A stretch of DNA of 64,000 nt from VAYN01 sp964540905 (lineage in GTDB: Bacteria; Actinomycetota; Thermoleophilia; Solirubrobacterales; 70-9): NCBI GenBank assembly GCA_964540905.1, contig CAZIOS010000010.1, positions 18,841 to 82,840 on the forward strand, read 5' to 3'. Made by a program: the position numbers and the translations under genes. Within the stretch, counting starts at the first letter, position 1. Every line of letters begins with the position of its first letter. A model generated the notes under the pieces. It was not told where the DNA came from. It saw nothing but the letters and a program-made list of their open reading frames with translations, and did not search any database. Positions 22,682 to 31,287 of this stretch are shown piece by piece.

Positions 22682-25600
22682 GTGCCGCTGAAGCTGATTC
22701 ACGGGCCCCCCAACTCGGGCAGGGCGGGCCTGGTCCGGCGCCGCTTCGTCGCGGCGCTCGGCCGGGACCCGGTCCTGGTCGTGCCTACCGTCGACGACGT
22801 CTTCGCCTTCGAGCGCGAGCTCTGCGAGGCGGGCGCGGCGCTGGGGGGCTCGGCGCTGACCTTCGGGGCGCTGTTCCGCACCGTCGCCAGCGCCGGCGGG
22901 GCGCCGCCCGGGGCGGAGCTGACGCCGGCGCAGCGCCTGCGGGCGATCGCCGTCGCCGCCGCCGAGCGGCTGCCGCGGCTGGGGCCGCTGCGGCGCTCCG
23001 CCGCCCGGCCCGGGTTCGCCGCCGCCTTCGAGCGCCTGCTCGACGAGCTGCAGGGAGCCGGCGTCGACCCGGCCGCGGTCGAGGCCAGCGCGGCGACGCT
23101 CGAGGGCTCCGCCTACCTCGCCGACATCGCCTCCCTCTACGCCGGCTACGCCGAGGCGCGGGCCCGCAGCGGCCGCGTCGACAGCCACGGCATCGCCCGC
23201 GAGGCGATCGCGCTGCTGCGCCGCGACGGCTCCTTCTGGGGCGGGCGGCCCGTCTTCTTCTACGGCTTCGACGACCTCACCCCCAACCAGCTCGATCTGG
23301 TCGCGGCGCTGGCGGCGCTGGCCGAGGTCACCGTCGCCCTCCCCTACGAGCCCGGCAACGCGGCGCTGGCGGCGCGGGGGCGGCTGCTGGTCGAGCTGCG
23401 CGAGCGGATCGGGGTCGCGGAGGAGACCGTCACCGCGGCCGACCCCGGCAACACCGAGAGCCCCCTCCTCTACGGGCTGGCGCGGAGCTTCGGCTCCCCC
23501 GGCGCCGAGCCCCTCGCCGCCGCCGGCGACCTCACCCTGCTGCGCTCGGCCGGCGAGCGCGGCGAGGCCGAGGCGATCGCCGCCGAGGTCTCGAAGCTGC
23601 TGGCGGCCGGCGCCGACCCGGCCACGGTCGCGATCGCCCTGCGCGACCCGGCGCGGCGCGGGCCGGCGATCGCCGCGGCGCTGGCGGCCAACGGCGTCGC
23701 CAGCGCCCTCGAGGCCGAGCTGCCGGTTGGCGGCAGCGCCGTCGGCGGCGCCCTGGTGGCGCTGCTGGAGGCCGAGTTCGGCGCCGGCCGGGCGGGCGAC
23801 CTGCTGCGCTACCTGCGCGGGCCGTCCGGCTTCTCGCCGCGGCGGGTCGACTGGCTGGAGCGGGCGCTGCGGCGCGGCCGGGTGCAGGACGCGGCGAGCG
23901 CGCTGCGGCTCTGGCAGGGGGAGGAGAACGAGCCGCCGCGCGACCTCGTGCGCCTGCGCGAGGCCGCCGCCCGCTCGCCGGCGGCGCTGGCGGCCGAGGC
24001 CGGCGCCCTGGCGGCGCGGATGGCGGCGCGGCCGCTGCGCGGTGAGGACGACGGGCCACCGCTCGGCCCCGGCGACGGGCTCGAGCTGCGGGCCGCGGCG
24101 GCGATCTCCGGCGCCCTCGCCGAGCTGGCGGAGCTGGGCGCGATGGCGCCGGGCGCCGAGGAGTTGGCGGCGACGGTCGCCGGGCTCGATTTCCGCGTCT
24201 GGAGCGGCCCGGTCGAGGGCCGAGTGCGGATCGCCAGCCCCTACCGCCTGCGCGCCGCCCGCTTCGACCACGTCTTCGTCGCCTCGCTGCAGGACGGCGA
24301 GTTCCCGCGCCGCGACCGCGGCGGCGACCCCTTCCTCTCCGAAGCCCAGCGGGCGACGCTGGGGCTCGACCCGCGCCGCGACAGCGAGGCCGAGGAGCGC
24401 TACCTCTTCCACGCCTGCCTGGCCCTGCCCCGGCGGCGGCTCTTCCTCTCCTACCGCGACAGCGACGAGAACGGCGGCGCCGAGGCGCGCTCGCCGCTGC
24501 TCGACGAGGTGCGGGCGCTGCTGGTGCCGCCGCCCGATGGCGCCGAGCCCGACCCGGTCGAGGCGGCGATCACCCGCACCCGCGACCTCGCCCGCGTCGT
24601 CGACCCGCTCGCCGAGGCGGCCTCCGAGGACGCCCTGGCGCGGGCGCTCGCCGCCCACGGTGCCGGCGCCGACGCCGGCGCCCTGCTGGCGGCGGTCGGG
24701 GTCGGGGGAGCGCGGGCGGAGCGGCTAGCGGAGCGGATCGGCGCCGCCCGCCGGGCCGAGGCCGCCTCGCGGGCGCCGGGGCCGCTGCGCAACCCGGCGG
24801 TGCTCGAGGCCCTGGCCGCCGTCCCCGCCTACGGCGGCACCACCCTGGAGCTCTTCGACGTCTGCTCCTACCGCTGGTTCAGCGCCCACGAGCTCGACCC
24901 GCAGCCGCTGGAGCCGGCGCCGGACCCGCTGGTCCAGGGCGGGCTGATGCACGCGGCGCTCGAGCGCCTCTACCGCGAGCGGCCCGGCGGCGACCCGCTC
25001 CCCCGACCCGGCTCGCTCGCCGCCTGGATCGCGCGCGGGCGCGAGCTGGTGGCCGCGGTCGTCGCCGAGCGCGAGCTCGGCTCGCACCCCGCCGAGCGAG
25101 CGATGGCGCGCCGGGTCGAGCGGCTGCTGGAACGCTTCCTCGCCGAGGAGGCCGAGCGCGATACCGGCGGCTTCGAGCCCTGGCTGCTGGAGGCGAGCTT
25201 CGGCGCCGGCGAGGAGGGCAGCGAGCGACCGGCGCTGGAGCTCGGCGGCTGGGCCCTGCACGGGGCGATCGACCGCGTCGACCGCGACGCCGACGGCCGC
25301 GCCGTGGTCCTCGACTACAAGCTCTCCAGCGCGGTGACGGCGCGGGAGAAGTTCGAGGAGCAGGCGAAGCTGCAGCTGCAGCTCTACCTGCTGGCGGTCG
25401 CCGAGCACTGGGGCGCGGTCCCGGTCGGCGGCCTCTACCACCCGCTGCGCGGCAGCTCCAGTCGCCGCCCGCGCGGCGCCGTCCTCGCCGAAGCCGCCGC
25501 CGAGCTCGCCGGCTACGGCCTCTATGACCGCGACGTCGTCGACGAGGAGGGCTTTGCGGAGCTGCTGGCGGAGTCGCGGCGGCGGGCGGGCGAGATCGTC

Positions 25601-25756
25601 ACCCGCATGCGCAGCGGCGAGATCCGCCGCGACCCCGGCCCGCGCCGCGGCCTGCGCGGCCACGACGTCTGTCCCGCCTTCTGCACCTTCGCGCCGATCT
25701 GCCGCCGCGACCGGGCGCCGGTCTACGAGGAGGACGTCGAGGTGGAGGAGCGATGA
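22682..25756 (+). CDS. addB: AddB-like helicase/exonuclease subunit (PD-(D/E)XK, Fe-S)
   Basis: 1024 residues from GTG 22682. The N-terminus (LKLIHGPPNSGRAGLVRRRF) is a degenerate Walker A like AddB. Central helicase-like domains include FDHVFVASLQDGEFPRRDRGG. The C-terminal nuclease domain has LHGAIDRVDRDADG and VVLDYKLSS (Asp878, Lys880), with the Fe-S cysteines CSYRWF and CPAFCTFAPIC around it. With AddA it resects double-strand breaks and prepares ends for RecA. It overlaps addA by four bases (ATGA). The family could also be called AdnA/AddB-like; the mycobacterial AdnAB differs in domain layout. Confidence 0.88.
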   Translation: MPLKLIHGPPNSGRAGLVRRRFVAALGRDPVLVVPTVDDVFAFERELCEAGAALGGSALTFGALFRTVASAGGAPPGAELTPAQRLRAIAVAAAERLPRLGPLRRSAARPGFAAAFERLLDELQGAGVDPAAVEASAATLEGSAYLADIASLYAGYAEARARSGRVDSHGIAREAIALLRRDGSFWGGRPVFFYGFDDLTPNQLDLVAALAALAEVTVALPYEPGNAALAARGRLLVELRERIGVAEETVTAADPGNTESPLLYGLARSFGSPGAEPLAAAGDLTLLRSAGERGEAEAIAAEVSKLLAAGADPATVAIALRDPARRGPAIAAALAANGVASALEAELPVGGSAVGGALVALLEAEFGAGRAGDLLRYLRGPSGFSPRRVDWLERALRRGRVQDAASALRLWQGEENEPPRDLVRLREAAARSPAALAAEAGALAARMAARPLRGEDDGPPLGPGDGLELRAAAAISGALAELAELGAMAPGAEELAATVAGLDFRVWSGPVEGRVRIASPYRLRAARFDHVFVASLQDGEFPRRDRGGDPFLSEAQRATLGLDPRRDSEAEERYLFHACLALPRRRLFLSYRDSDENGGAEARSPLLDEVRALLVPPPDGAEPDPVEAAITRTRDLARVVDPLAEAASEDALARALAAHGAGADAGALLAAVGVGGARAERLAERIGAARRAEAASRAPGPLRNPAVLEALAAVPAYGGTTLELFDVCSYRWFSAHELDPQPLEPAPDPLVQGGLMHAALERLYRERPGGDPLPRPGSLAAWIARGRELVAAVVAERELGSHPAERAMARRVERLLERFLAEEAERDTGGFEPWLLEASFGAGEEGSERPALELGGWALHGAIDRVDRDADGRAVVLDYKLSSAVTAREKFEEQAKLQLQLYLLAVAEHWGAVPVGGLYHPLRGSSSRRPRGAVLAEAAAELAGYGLYDRDVVDEEGFAELLAESRRRAGEIVTRMRSGEIRRDPGPRRGLRGHDVCPAFCTFAPICRRDRAPVYEEDVEVEER

Positions 25757-28700
25757 GCGAGCGCGGCCCCGACGTGGCGGCGGTGAGCGCCCGCGTTCCG
25801 ACCCCGGAGCAGGCGGCGGCGATCGCGGCGTCCGGCCGCGACGTCCTGCTCGAGGCCGGCGCCGGCACCGGCAAGACCGGGGTGATGGTCGAGCGCTACT
25901 GCCGCCTCGTCTGCGAGGAGGGCGTCTCCCCCGACGCGATCCTCGCCTTCACCTTCACCGACAAGGCGGCGGCGGAGCTGCGGCAGCGGATCCGGGCCGA
26001 GCTGGCGGGGCGGGCCGAGGCCGGCTCCGAGCGCGCCGGCGAGCTGCTGGGGGCGATCGGCGGCGCCTGGGTGACGACGATCCACGGCTTCTGCAACCGG
26101 CTGCTGGCGGGGCACCCGGTGGCGGCCGGGATCGACGCCGACTTCCGCGTCCTCGACGCCCCCGAGACCGCCCGCGCCGCCCGCGAGGCCTTCGACGAAG
26201 CCCTAGCCGAGTTCCTCGCCGCCGACGACGATGTCGATGGGCCAGGGGATTCGCGTGAGGAGACGGTGGCGGCGTTCGAGGTCGAGGGGCTGCGGGGGAT
26301 CGTCGCCGGCGTCCACGCCGAGCTGCGCAGCCGCGGCGAGGAGCGGCCGCGGTTGCCGGCGCCGCCCGAGCCGGACCCCACGACGGCGATCGGGCGCGCC
26401 GCCGCCGCGACCGCCGCAGCGCTGGAGGAGCTGCGCGAGGGCGATCCCAAACGCGAGCTGCTCGAGCGAGCGCTGGCGCGGCTCGGGGCTCCGGGCCTCG
26501 ACGAGCTCTGGGCGCTGCGCAGCGACAGCAGGGCGAAGGCGATCGCCCCCTACCGCGAGGCGATCGAGGCGGCGATCGCCCGCGTCGCCGAGGCCGGTGA
26601 GGGCGGCCTCGCCTACGGCCACCTGGCGGCGCTGCTGGAGCTGTTCTCGGCCCGCTTCGAGGCGGCCAAGGAGCGCCGCGCCGGGATCGACTTCGAGGAC
26701 CTGCAGATCCTCGCCGCGCGGCTGCTGGAGCGGGCCGAGGTCGGCCAGGCCTACCGCAGCCGCTTCAGCCACCTGCTGGTCGACGAGTTCCAGGACACCA
26801 ACCGGCTGCAGTTGCGGCTGATCGAGGCCCTGCGCGGGCCGGGCAGCGAGCTGGTCGTGGTCGGCGACGAGCTGCAATCGATCTACGGCTTCCGCCACGC
26901 CGACCTCGACGTCTTCCGTCGCCAGCGCCAGCTGATCGCCGAGCGCGCCGACGCCGAGCTGATGGAGCTGAGCGGCAACTTCCGCTCGCGCCCGGAGCTG
27001 ATCGCCGCCGTCAACGCCCTCGGCGCCGCCCTGCTGGGCGAGGCCTACCGGCCGCTGCGGGTCGGGCTGCCGTCGCCTGAAGATCCACCCGCCGGCGCCG
27101 GCCCGCCGGTCGAGCTGCTGCTCACCGCCCGCGACGGCTGGGACGCCGAGGAGATCGAGCTGGAGCCGGCGATCGACGGCCGCACCCCACTCAACTGCCT
27201 GGCCGAGGCGCGTTTCCTCGCCGCCCGCCTGCGCGAGCTCGCCGACGCCGGCGTCGGCCGCGGCGAGATGGTGGTGCTGCTGCGCGCCTTCACCCACCTC
27301 GACGCCTACGAGGACTCGCTCGAGCGCGCCGGCCTGCGCCCCTACGTGGTCGGCGGCCGCGGCTACTGGTCCCAGCAGCAGGTCGCCGACGTCTGCGCGT
27401 TGCTGGCGACGATCGCCAACCCGCTCGACGACCAGGCGCTGTTCGGCGCCCTCGCCTCCCCCGCCGGCGCCGTCTCCCCGGACACGCTCTGGCTGCTGCG
27501 CGCCGCCGCCGGCCGCCGACGCCACGTCTGGCCGGCCCTGGAGCACGCCGCCGGCGCCGGCGAGGCGGAGCTGGCCGAGCCCGAGCGCCTGGTCCAGATC
27601 CCCGAGTCCGAGCTGGAGCTGCTGCGCCGCTTCGCGGCGACGATCGCCGCGCTGCGCGAGCGCGGCCCGCGGCTGACCCTGGCCGGCCTGATCGAGGCGG
27701 CGACGACGGCGACCGGCTACGACCTGGCGGTGCTGATGCGACCCGCCGGCGAGGCTCGCTTCGCCAACGTCCGCAAGCTGATGCGACTCGCCGCCGAGTT
27801 CGAGTCGCGCGAGGGGCGCGACCTGCGCGGCCTGCTCGACTTCCTCGCCGGCCGCGCCGAGAGCGACGGCGAGGCGCAGGCGGCGACCGCCGCCGAGGGC
27901 CACGACGGGGTGCGGATCATGACCGTCCACAACGCCAAGGGGCTGGAGTTCGACGTCGTCGCCGTACCCGACCTCTCGCGCAGCCTGCTGGCTGGCGCCC
28001 GGCCACCGCTGCTGGCCCTGGGCCGCGAGCAGCCGCCGCGGGTGGGCCTGCAGCTGCGCCGGCTCGGCGCCGGCTCGATCAACCTCTACGAGTACACCGA
28101 GCTGCTGGAGGAGTCGCGGCGACGCGACTCCGAGGAGGGCCTGCGGCTGTTCCACGTCGCCGCGACGCGGGCGCGCCGGCGGCTGATCCTCAGCGGCGTC
28201 GTCAAACCGGAGCCGGGCCGCGAGCCGAAGCCGAGCACGCCGGTGGTCGAGCGGATCGTCGCCGGGCTGGGGTTCGAGCGCGACGCCGACTCGGCGGTCG
28301 CCGTGCCGGCGCCGCAGCCACGGCCGGGACTGGAGGCCAGCTTCGCGCCGGCCGAGATCGTCGCCCGCGTCAACCTCCCCTCGCCCGCGCGCGCCGCCGA
28401 GCTGACCGCGGTGCGCCGCGACGCCGCCAGCGTCCGCGAGCTCGGCGCCGGACCGCCGCCGCTGGTCGACCGGCGGCCGCCGGTCGTCCCCAGCCGCCCC
28501 CTCTCCTACACCGCGATCTCCGCCTACGAGGAGTGCCCCTACCGCTTCTACATGGAGCGCGTCCTCGGCCTCGGCGAGCGCGAACGCAGTTCTGCCCGCA
28601 TAGCGGGACAAAGTGCGTTCGCCCCGGAGGGCGCGAGCGAGCCGGCGACCCCCTCGGCCCGTGAGGAGCGCAGCGCCCAGGGCGCCGCCGTCCACGCGCT

Positions 28701-29313
28701 GCTCGAGTGGAGCCAGGCGAACGGCTGGGCCGAGCCGTCCGCGGAGCTGGCGCGGCGCCACGCGGCGGCCGCCGGGCTCGACCCCGACGTCGCGGGCCTC
28801 GTCGCCGCCCTGCGGGAGCCGCTCCGCGGCTGGCTCGGCTCGTCGCTGTTGCGCGAGGAGATCGGCGGCGCGACCCGGGTACGGGCCGAGCTGCCGCTCC
28901 TGCTCGGCGTCGCCGGCACCGTCCTGCGCGGCTCGATCGACCTCCTGGTCGAGCGCGAGGGGGAACCGCCGCTGGTCGTCGACTACAAGACCGACCGCCT
29001 CGGCGACGGCACCCCAGCCGAGCACGCCGCGGGTTACGAGGTCCAGCGGGCGATCTACGCGCTGGCGACGGCCGAGTCGCTGGGCGCGAGCACGGTCGAG
29101 GTCGCCTACGTCTTCCTCGAGCGCCCGGCGGAACCGGCGCTCTCCCGCCTGGACGCCGCCGCGATGACCGCCGCCCGCGAGCGCCTGGAGGCCTCAATCA
29201 ACCACATCTCCCAGGGCGACTTCCCAGTCGCCCCCGAGCAAAGCCGCAGCTGGCCCCTCTGCCGCGGCTGCCCCGCCCTGGGCCGCCTCTGCTCCGGCCC
29301 TGGAGACGCCTAA
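25753..29313 (+). CDS. addA: AddA-like UvrD-family helicase/nuclease
   Basis: A 1186-residue SF1A helicase with C-terminal nuclease. Walker A is GAGTGKT (residues 36-42); motif II is LLVDEFQDTNRLQ; motif III and IV follow (VVGDELQSIYGFRHAD); motif V/VI are VRIMTVHNAKGLEFDVVAV and RLFHVAATRARRRL. The nuclease reads LRGSIDLLVEREG and VVDYKTDRLG (Asp1077, Lys1079). It partners AddB in break resection. The region around residues 945-970 (RERSSARIAGQSAFAPEGAS) is an insertion encoded by the palindrome at 28580-28622. The last gene of the addBA pair, it ends near the convergent xseB. Confidence 0.92.
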   Translation: MSERGPDVAAVSARVPTPEQAAAIAASGRDVLLEAGAGTGKTGVMVERYCRLVCEEGVSPDAILAFTFTDKAAAELRQRIRAELAGRAEAGSERAGELLGAIGGAWVTTIHGFCNRLLAGHPVAAGIDADFRVLDAPETARAAREAFDEALAEFLAADDDVDGPGDSREETVAAFEVEGLRGIVAGVHAELRSRGEERPRLPAPPEPDPTTAIGRAAAATAAALEELREGDPKRELLERALARLGAPGLDELWALRSDSRAKAIAPYREAIEAAIARVAEAGEGGLAYGHLAALLELFSARFEAAKERRAGIDFEDLQILAARLLERAEVGQAYRSRFSHLLVDEFQDTNRLQLRLIEALRGPGSELVVVGDELQSIYGFRHADLDVFRRQRQLIAERADAELMELSGNFRSRPELIAAVNALGAALLGEAYRPLRVGLPSPEDPPAGAGPPVELLLTARDGWDAEEIELEPAIDGRTPLNCLAEARFLAARLRELADAGVGRGEMVVLLRAFTHLDAYEDSLERAGLRPYVVGGRGYWSQQQVADVCALLATIANPLDDQALFGALASPAGAVSPDTLWLLRAAAGRRRHVWPALEHAAGAGEAELAEPERLVQIPESELELLRRFAATIAALRERGPRLTLAGLIEAATTATGYDLAVLMRPAGEARFANVRKLMRLAAEFESREGRDLRGLLDFLAGRAESDGEAQAATAAEGHDGVRIMTVHNAKGLEFDVVAVPDLSRSLLAGARPPLLALGREQPPRVGLQLRRLGAGSINLYEYTELLEESRRRDSEEGLRLFHVAATRARRRLILSGVVKPEPGREPKPSTPVVERIVAGLGFERDADSAVAVPAPQPRPGLEASFAPAEIVARVNLPSPARAAELTAVRRDAASVRELGAGPPPLVDRRPPVVPSRPLSYTAISAYEECPYRFYMERVLGLGERERSSARIAGQSAFAPEGASEPATPSAREERSAQGAAVHALLEWSQANGWAEPSAELARRHAAAAGLDPDVAGLVAALREPLRGWLGSSLLREEIGGATRVRAELPLLLGVAGTVLRGSIDLLVEREGEPPLVVDYKTDRLGDGTPAEHAAGYEVQRAIYALATAESLGASTVEVAYVFLERPAEPALSRLDAAAMTAARERLEASINHISQGDFPVAPEQSRSWPLCRGCPALGRLCSGPGDA
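28580..28622. repeat. Imperfect 20-bp palindrome inside addA
   Basis: Arms 28580-28599 (GCGAACGCAGTTCTGCCCGC) and 28603-28622 pair at about 16 of 20 positions around ATA. It encodes an in-frame extra stretch between CPYRFYMERVLGLGE and the GAAVHALLEWS helix of addA. The sequence ACTTTGTCCCGCTATGCGG on its minus strand resembles the palindrome at 1958-1996. Confidence 0.6.
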
Positions 29314-29537
29314 GGCTCCGAGGAAACCTCGAGCTTCGCCGCCAGCTCGTCCAGCCGCAGCTCCTTCAGCCCCTCGCCGACCGCGTCGAGCTCGGCGGCG
29401 CAGTATTCGACCAGCTCGCGGCCCTCGCGGCAGAGGTCGAGCGTCTCGCGCAGCCCGGCCTGGCCGGAGTCGAGCCGGTCGATGATCTCCTCCAGCCGCT
29501 CCACGGCAACCTCGTAGCTATCGGGCTTCTCGCTCAA
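29310..29537 (-). CDS. xseB: XseB, exonuclease VII small subunit
   Basis: A 75-residue helical protein with the XseB signature YEVAVERLEEIIDRLDSGQAGLRETLDLCREG. Several copies bind each XseA to form exonuclease VII, a metal-independent single-strand DNA nuclease. It overlaps xseA by 20 bases at its start, so they are one operon. Length is typical of the family. Confidence 0.92.
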   Translation of the reverse strand: MSEKPDSYEVAVERLEEIIDRLDSGQAGLRETLDLCREGRELVEYCAAELDAVGEGLKELRLDELAAKLEVSSEP

Positions 29538-30876
29538 CGTCTCCCTCGGTTCTCGCCTTGATCCTGCCGTCCGCGAAGCGCAGTTTTACGTCTCCGGCGG
29601 CGGCCGCGGCGGCCGCCGAGGTGACGGGGTCGCCGGCCGCCGTCTCGGTCAGCGCGTAGCCGCGCTCCAGGGTCCGCTCGGGATCGTGGGCGCGCAGGGT
29701 CACCGCGGCTTTGCGCAGCGCCTCGCGGCGGCGCCGCAGGGCCGCGGCGGCGGTGCGGTCGATCGCCGTGCCACGGCGGCGGCTCTCGGCCCCGGCGGCG
29801 ACGGCGCGCTCGAGCCCGCGGCGGCGCGCCCGGCCGAGGACGACGGTGGCGATCCGGCGCTGGAAGCCGGTGCGCTGGGCCAGGCCGCGTTCGCTGGCGG
29901 CGCGGATCTCGCGGATCTTCTGGTTGAGGGCGCCGCGCTCGCGCCCCAGCGCCCGCGCCGGGCCCCGGGCCAGCGCCGCCAGGTGCCGGGCGCGGGCGCC
30001 GACCGCCCCCTCCCCGGCCCGCCGCAGCGAGCCGGTGGCGCGCTCGAGCCCGCGGCGGGCCTCGCCGCAGTCGAGCGGCACCGCCGCCTCGGCGGCGTGG
30101 GTCGGAGTCGAGCAGGCGACCGCGGCGACGTCGTCGATCAGCGTCGTGTCGCGCTCGTGGCCGATCGCGCTGACGACCGGCACCCGCAGCATCGCCACCG
30201 TGCGGCAGAGGGTCTCGTCGCAGAAGGCCCAGAGGTCGGCGAGGCTGCCACCGCCCCTGGTGACGACGATCGACTCGACCTCGGGCCGTGCCGCCAGCCC
30301 CTGGATCGCCGTCGCGATCGCCGGCGCCGCGTGGCGATCCTGCACCGGCGCGAAGGCCCAGACCACGGTCCCGCCCCAGCCGCGGCGCCGCAGCCCGGCG
30401 AGCAGGTCGCGGCGGGCGGCGCCCGACTCGGCGGTGACGACGCCGATCGTCTTCGGCAGCCGCGGCCGCGCCAGCTGCTTCTGCAGCTCGAACAGGCCCT
30501 CGGCCCGCAGCTGCTTGCGCAGCGCCTCCAGCCGCGCCAGCAGATCCCCCTCTCCGGCCAGGCGCACGTGGGTGGCGCGGAAGGAGAAGCTGGGCGAGGC
30601 CTGACCGCCACCCGGGTAGTAGTCCGGGCCGCCGGCGATCACCAGTTCGGCGCCGTCGCGCAGCGCCCCCTCCGGCATCCCCGCCCGCTCCAAATCGTTG
30701 AGCCAGATCGAGCAGGGGACCGCGCCCTCGCCGTCGCGCAGCTCGAAATAGGCCTGGACCTTGCTGCGCCCCACCCCCGTCACCTCGCCGATCAGCTGCA
30801 CCCGCGCCCGCCTGCGCATCTCCTCCTGGAGTTTCTTGGCGTAGCGGCCAACTGGGAACGGCCCGGGGAGCTCCAC
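29518..30876 (-). CDS. xseA: XseA, exonuclease VII large subunit
   Basis: 452 residues. The N-terminal OB fold (about 20-105) has VTGVGRSKVQAYFELRDGEGAV; the catalytic domain has GVVTAESGAARRDLL, VVTRGGGSLADLWAFCDE and SAIGHERDTTLIDDVA, all typical of XseA. The GTG start follows TAGCCT by 7 nt. The tail LERGYALTETA is also conserved. It forms exonuclease VII with XseB. The pair next to addAB makes a small DNA-repair block. Confidence 0.94.
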   Translation of the reverse strand: MELPGPFPVGRYAKKLQEEMRRRARVQLIGEVTGVGRSKVQAYFELRDGEGAVPCSIWLNDLERAGMPEGALRDGAELVIAGGPDYYPGGGQASPSFSFRATHVRLAGEGDLLARLEALRKQLRAEGLFELQKQLARPRLPKTIGVVTAESGAARRDLLAGLRRRGWGGTVVWAFAPVQDRHAAPAIATAIQGLAARPEVESIVVTRGGGSLADLWAFCDETLCRTVAMLRVPVVSAIGHERDTTLIDDVAAVACSTPTHAAEAAVPLDCGEARRGLERATGSLRRAGEGAVGARARHLAALARGPARALGRERGALNQKIREIRAASERGLAQRTGFQRRIATVVLGRARRRGLERAVAAGAESRRRGTAIDRTAAAALRRRREALRKAAVTLRAHDPERTLERGYALTETAAGDPVTSAAAAAAAGDVKLRFADGRIKARTEGDVEREAR

Positions 30877-30883
30877 GCCGCTG

Positions 30884-30889
30884 AGGCTA
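30884..30889 (-). promoter_or_regulatory. -10 box of xseA
   Basis: TAGCCT on the minus strand, in a GCTAGCCT context like sufU, ends 7 nt before the GTG at 30876. Confidence 0.45.
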
Positions 30890-30894
30890 GCCGG

Positions 30895-31245
30895 CTAGCC
30901 GGCGTGCTTCCACTGGCGTGCCCAGAGGCGCAGCTCACGGATCGCCGGGCCCAGCGCCACACCCACCTCGGTCAGCGAGTAGGTGACCCGCACCGGGGTG
31001 CCGGCTTCGACCTCGCGTTCGACCAGGCCTTCTTCCTCCAGCTCGCGCAGCCGCTGCGAGAGCAGCCGGTCGGAGAGACCGGGGACCGCCCGGCCGAGCT
31101 CGCCGAAGCGCAGCGGGCCCGCGGTCAGGGCGCAGACGATCGCTCCCGTCCAGCGCTTGCCGATCAGCTCGATCGCGGCGTGGAAGTGCGGGCAGACCGA
31201 GCCGGGGGCGCCGGCTGGGACCTGGGTCGAGGTGACCGGTTCCAC
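30895..31245 (-). CDS. HxlR-family winged-helix regulator
   Basis: A 116-residue HxlR protein: CPHFHAAIELIGKRWTGAIVCAL (with the redox-sensitive-type cysteine), LRFGELGRAVPGLSDRLLSQ as the recognition helix, LRELEEEGLVEREV and YSLTEVGVALGPAIREL as wing and C-terminal helix. Members sense aldehydes, quinones or oxidants. The GTG start at 31245 lies next to a CTTAC/GTAAG palindrome that is probably its own operator. No obvious target gene lies next to it except the divergent or downstream neighbours. Confidence 0.88.
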   Translation of the reverse strand: MEPVTSTQVPAGAPGSVCPHFHAAIELIGKRWTGAIVCALTAGPLRFGELGRAVPGLSDRLLSQRLRELEEEGLVEREVEAGTPVRVTYSLTEVGVALGPAIRELRLWARQWKHAG

Positions 31246-31252
31246 AGCGTCG

Positions 31253-31269
31253 AGCTTACTGACCGTAAG
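31253..31269 (-). promoter_or_regulatory. Probable HxlR operator and -10
   Basis: CTTAC-TGACC-GTAAG (31255-31269) is a 5-bp inverted repeat. On the minus strand TAAGCT (31253-31258) is a -10 candidate 7 nt before the GTG start, so a protein bound at the palindrome would block transcription. Confidence 0.5.
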
Positions 31270-31287
31270 TGGTCGGCTTCGGCGGCG

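Noticed and set aside
28580..28622. The addA palindrome as a transcription terminator
   Set aside because: It lies well inside an uninterrupted coding frame that continues with conserved motifs.
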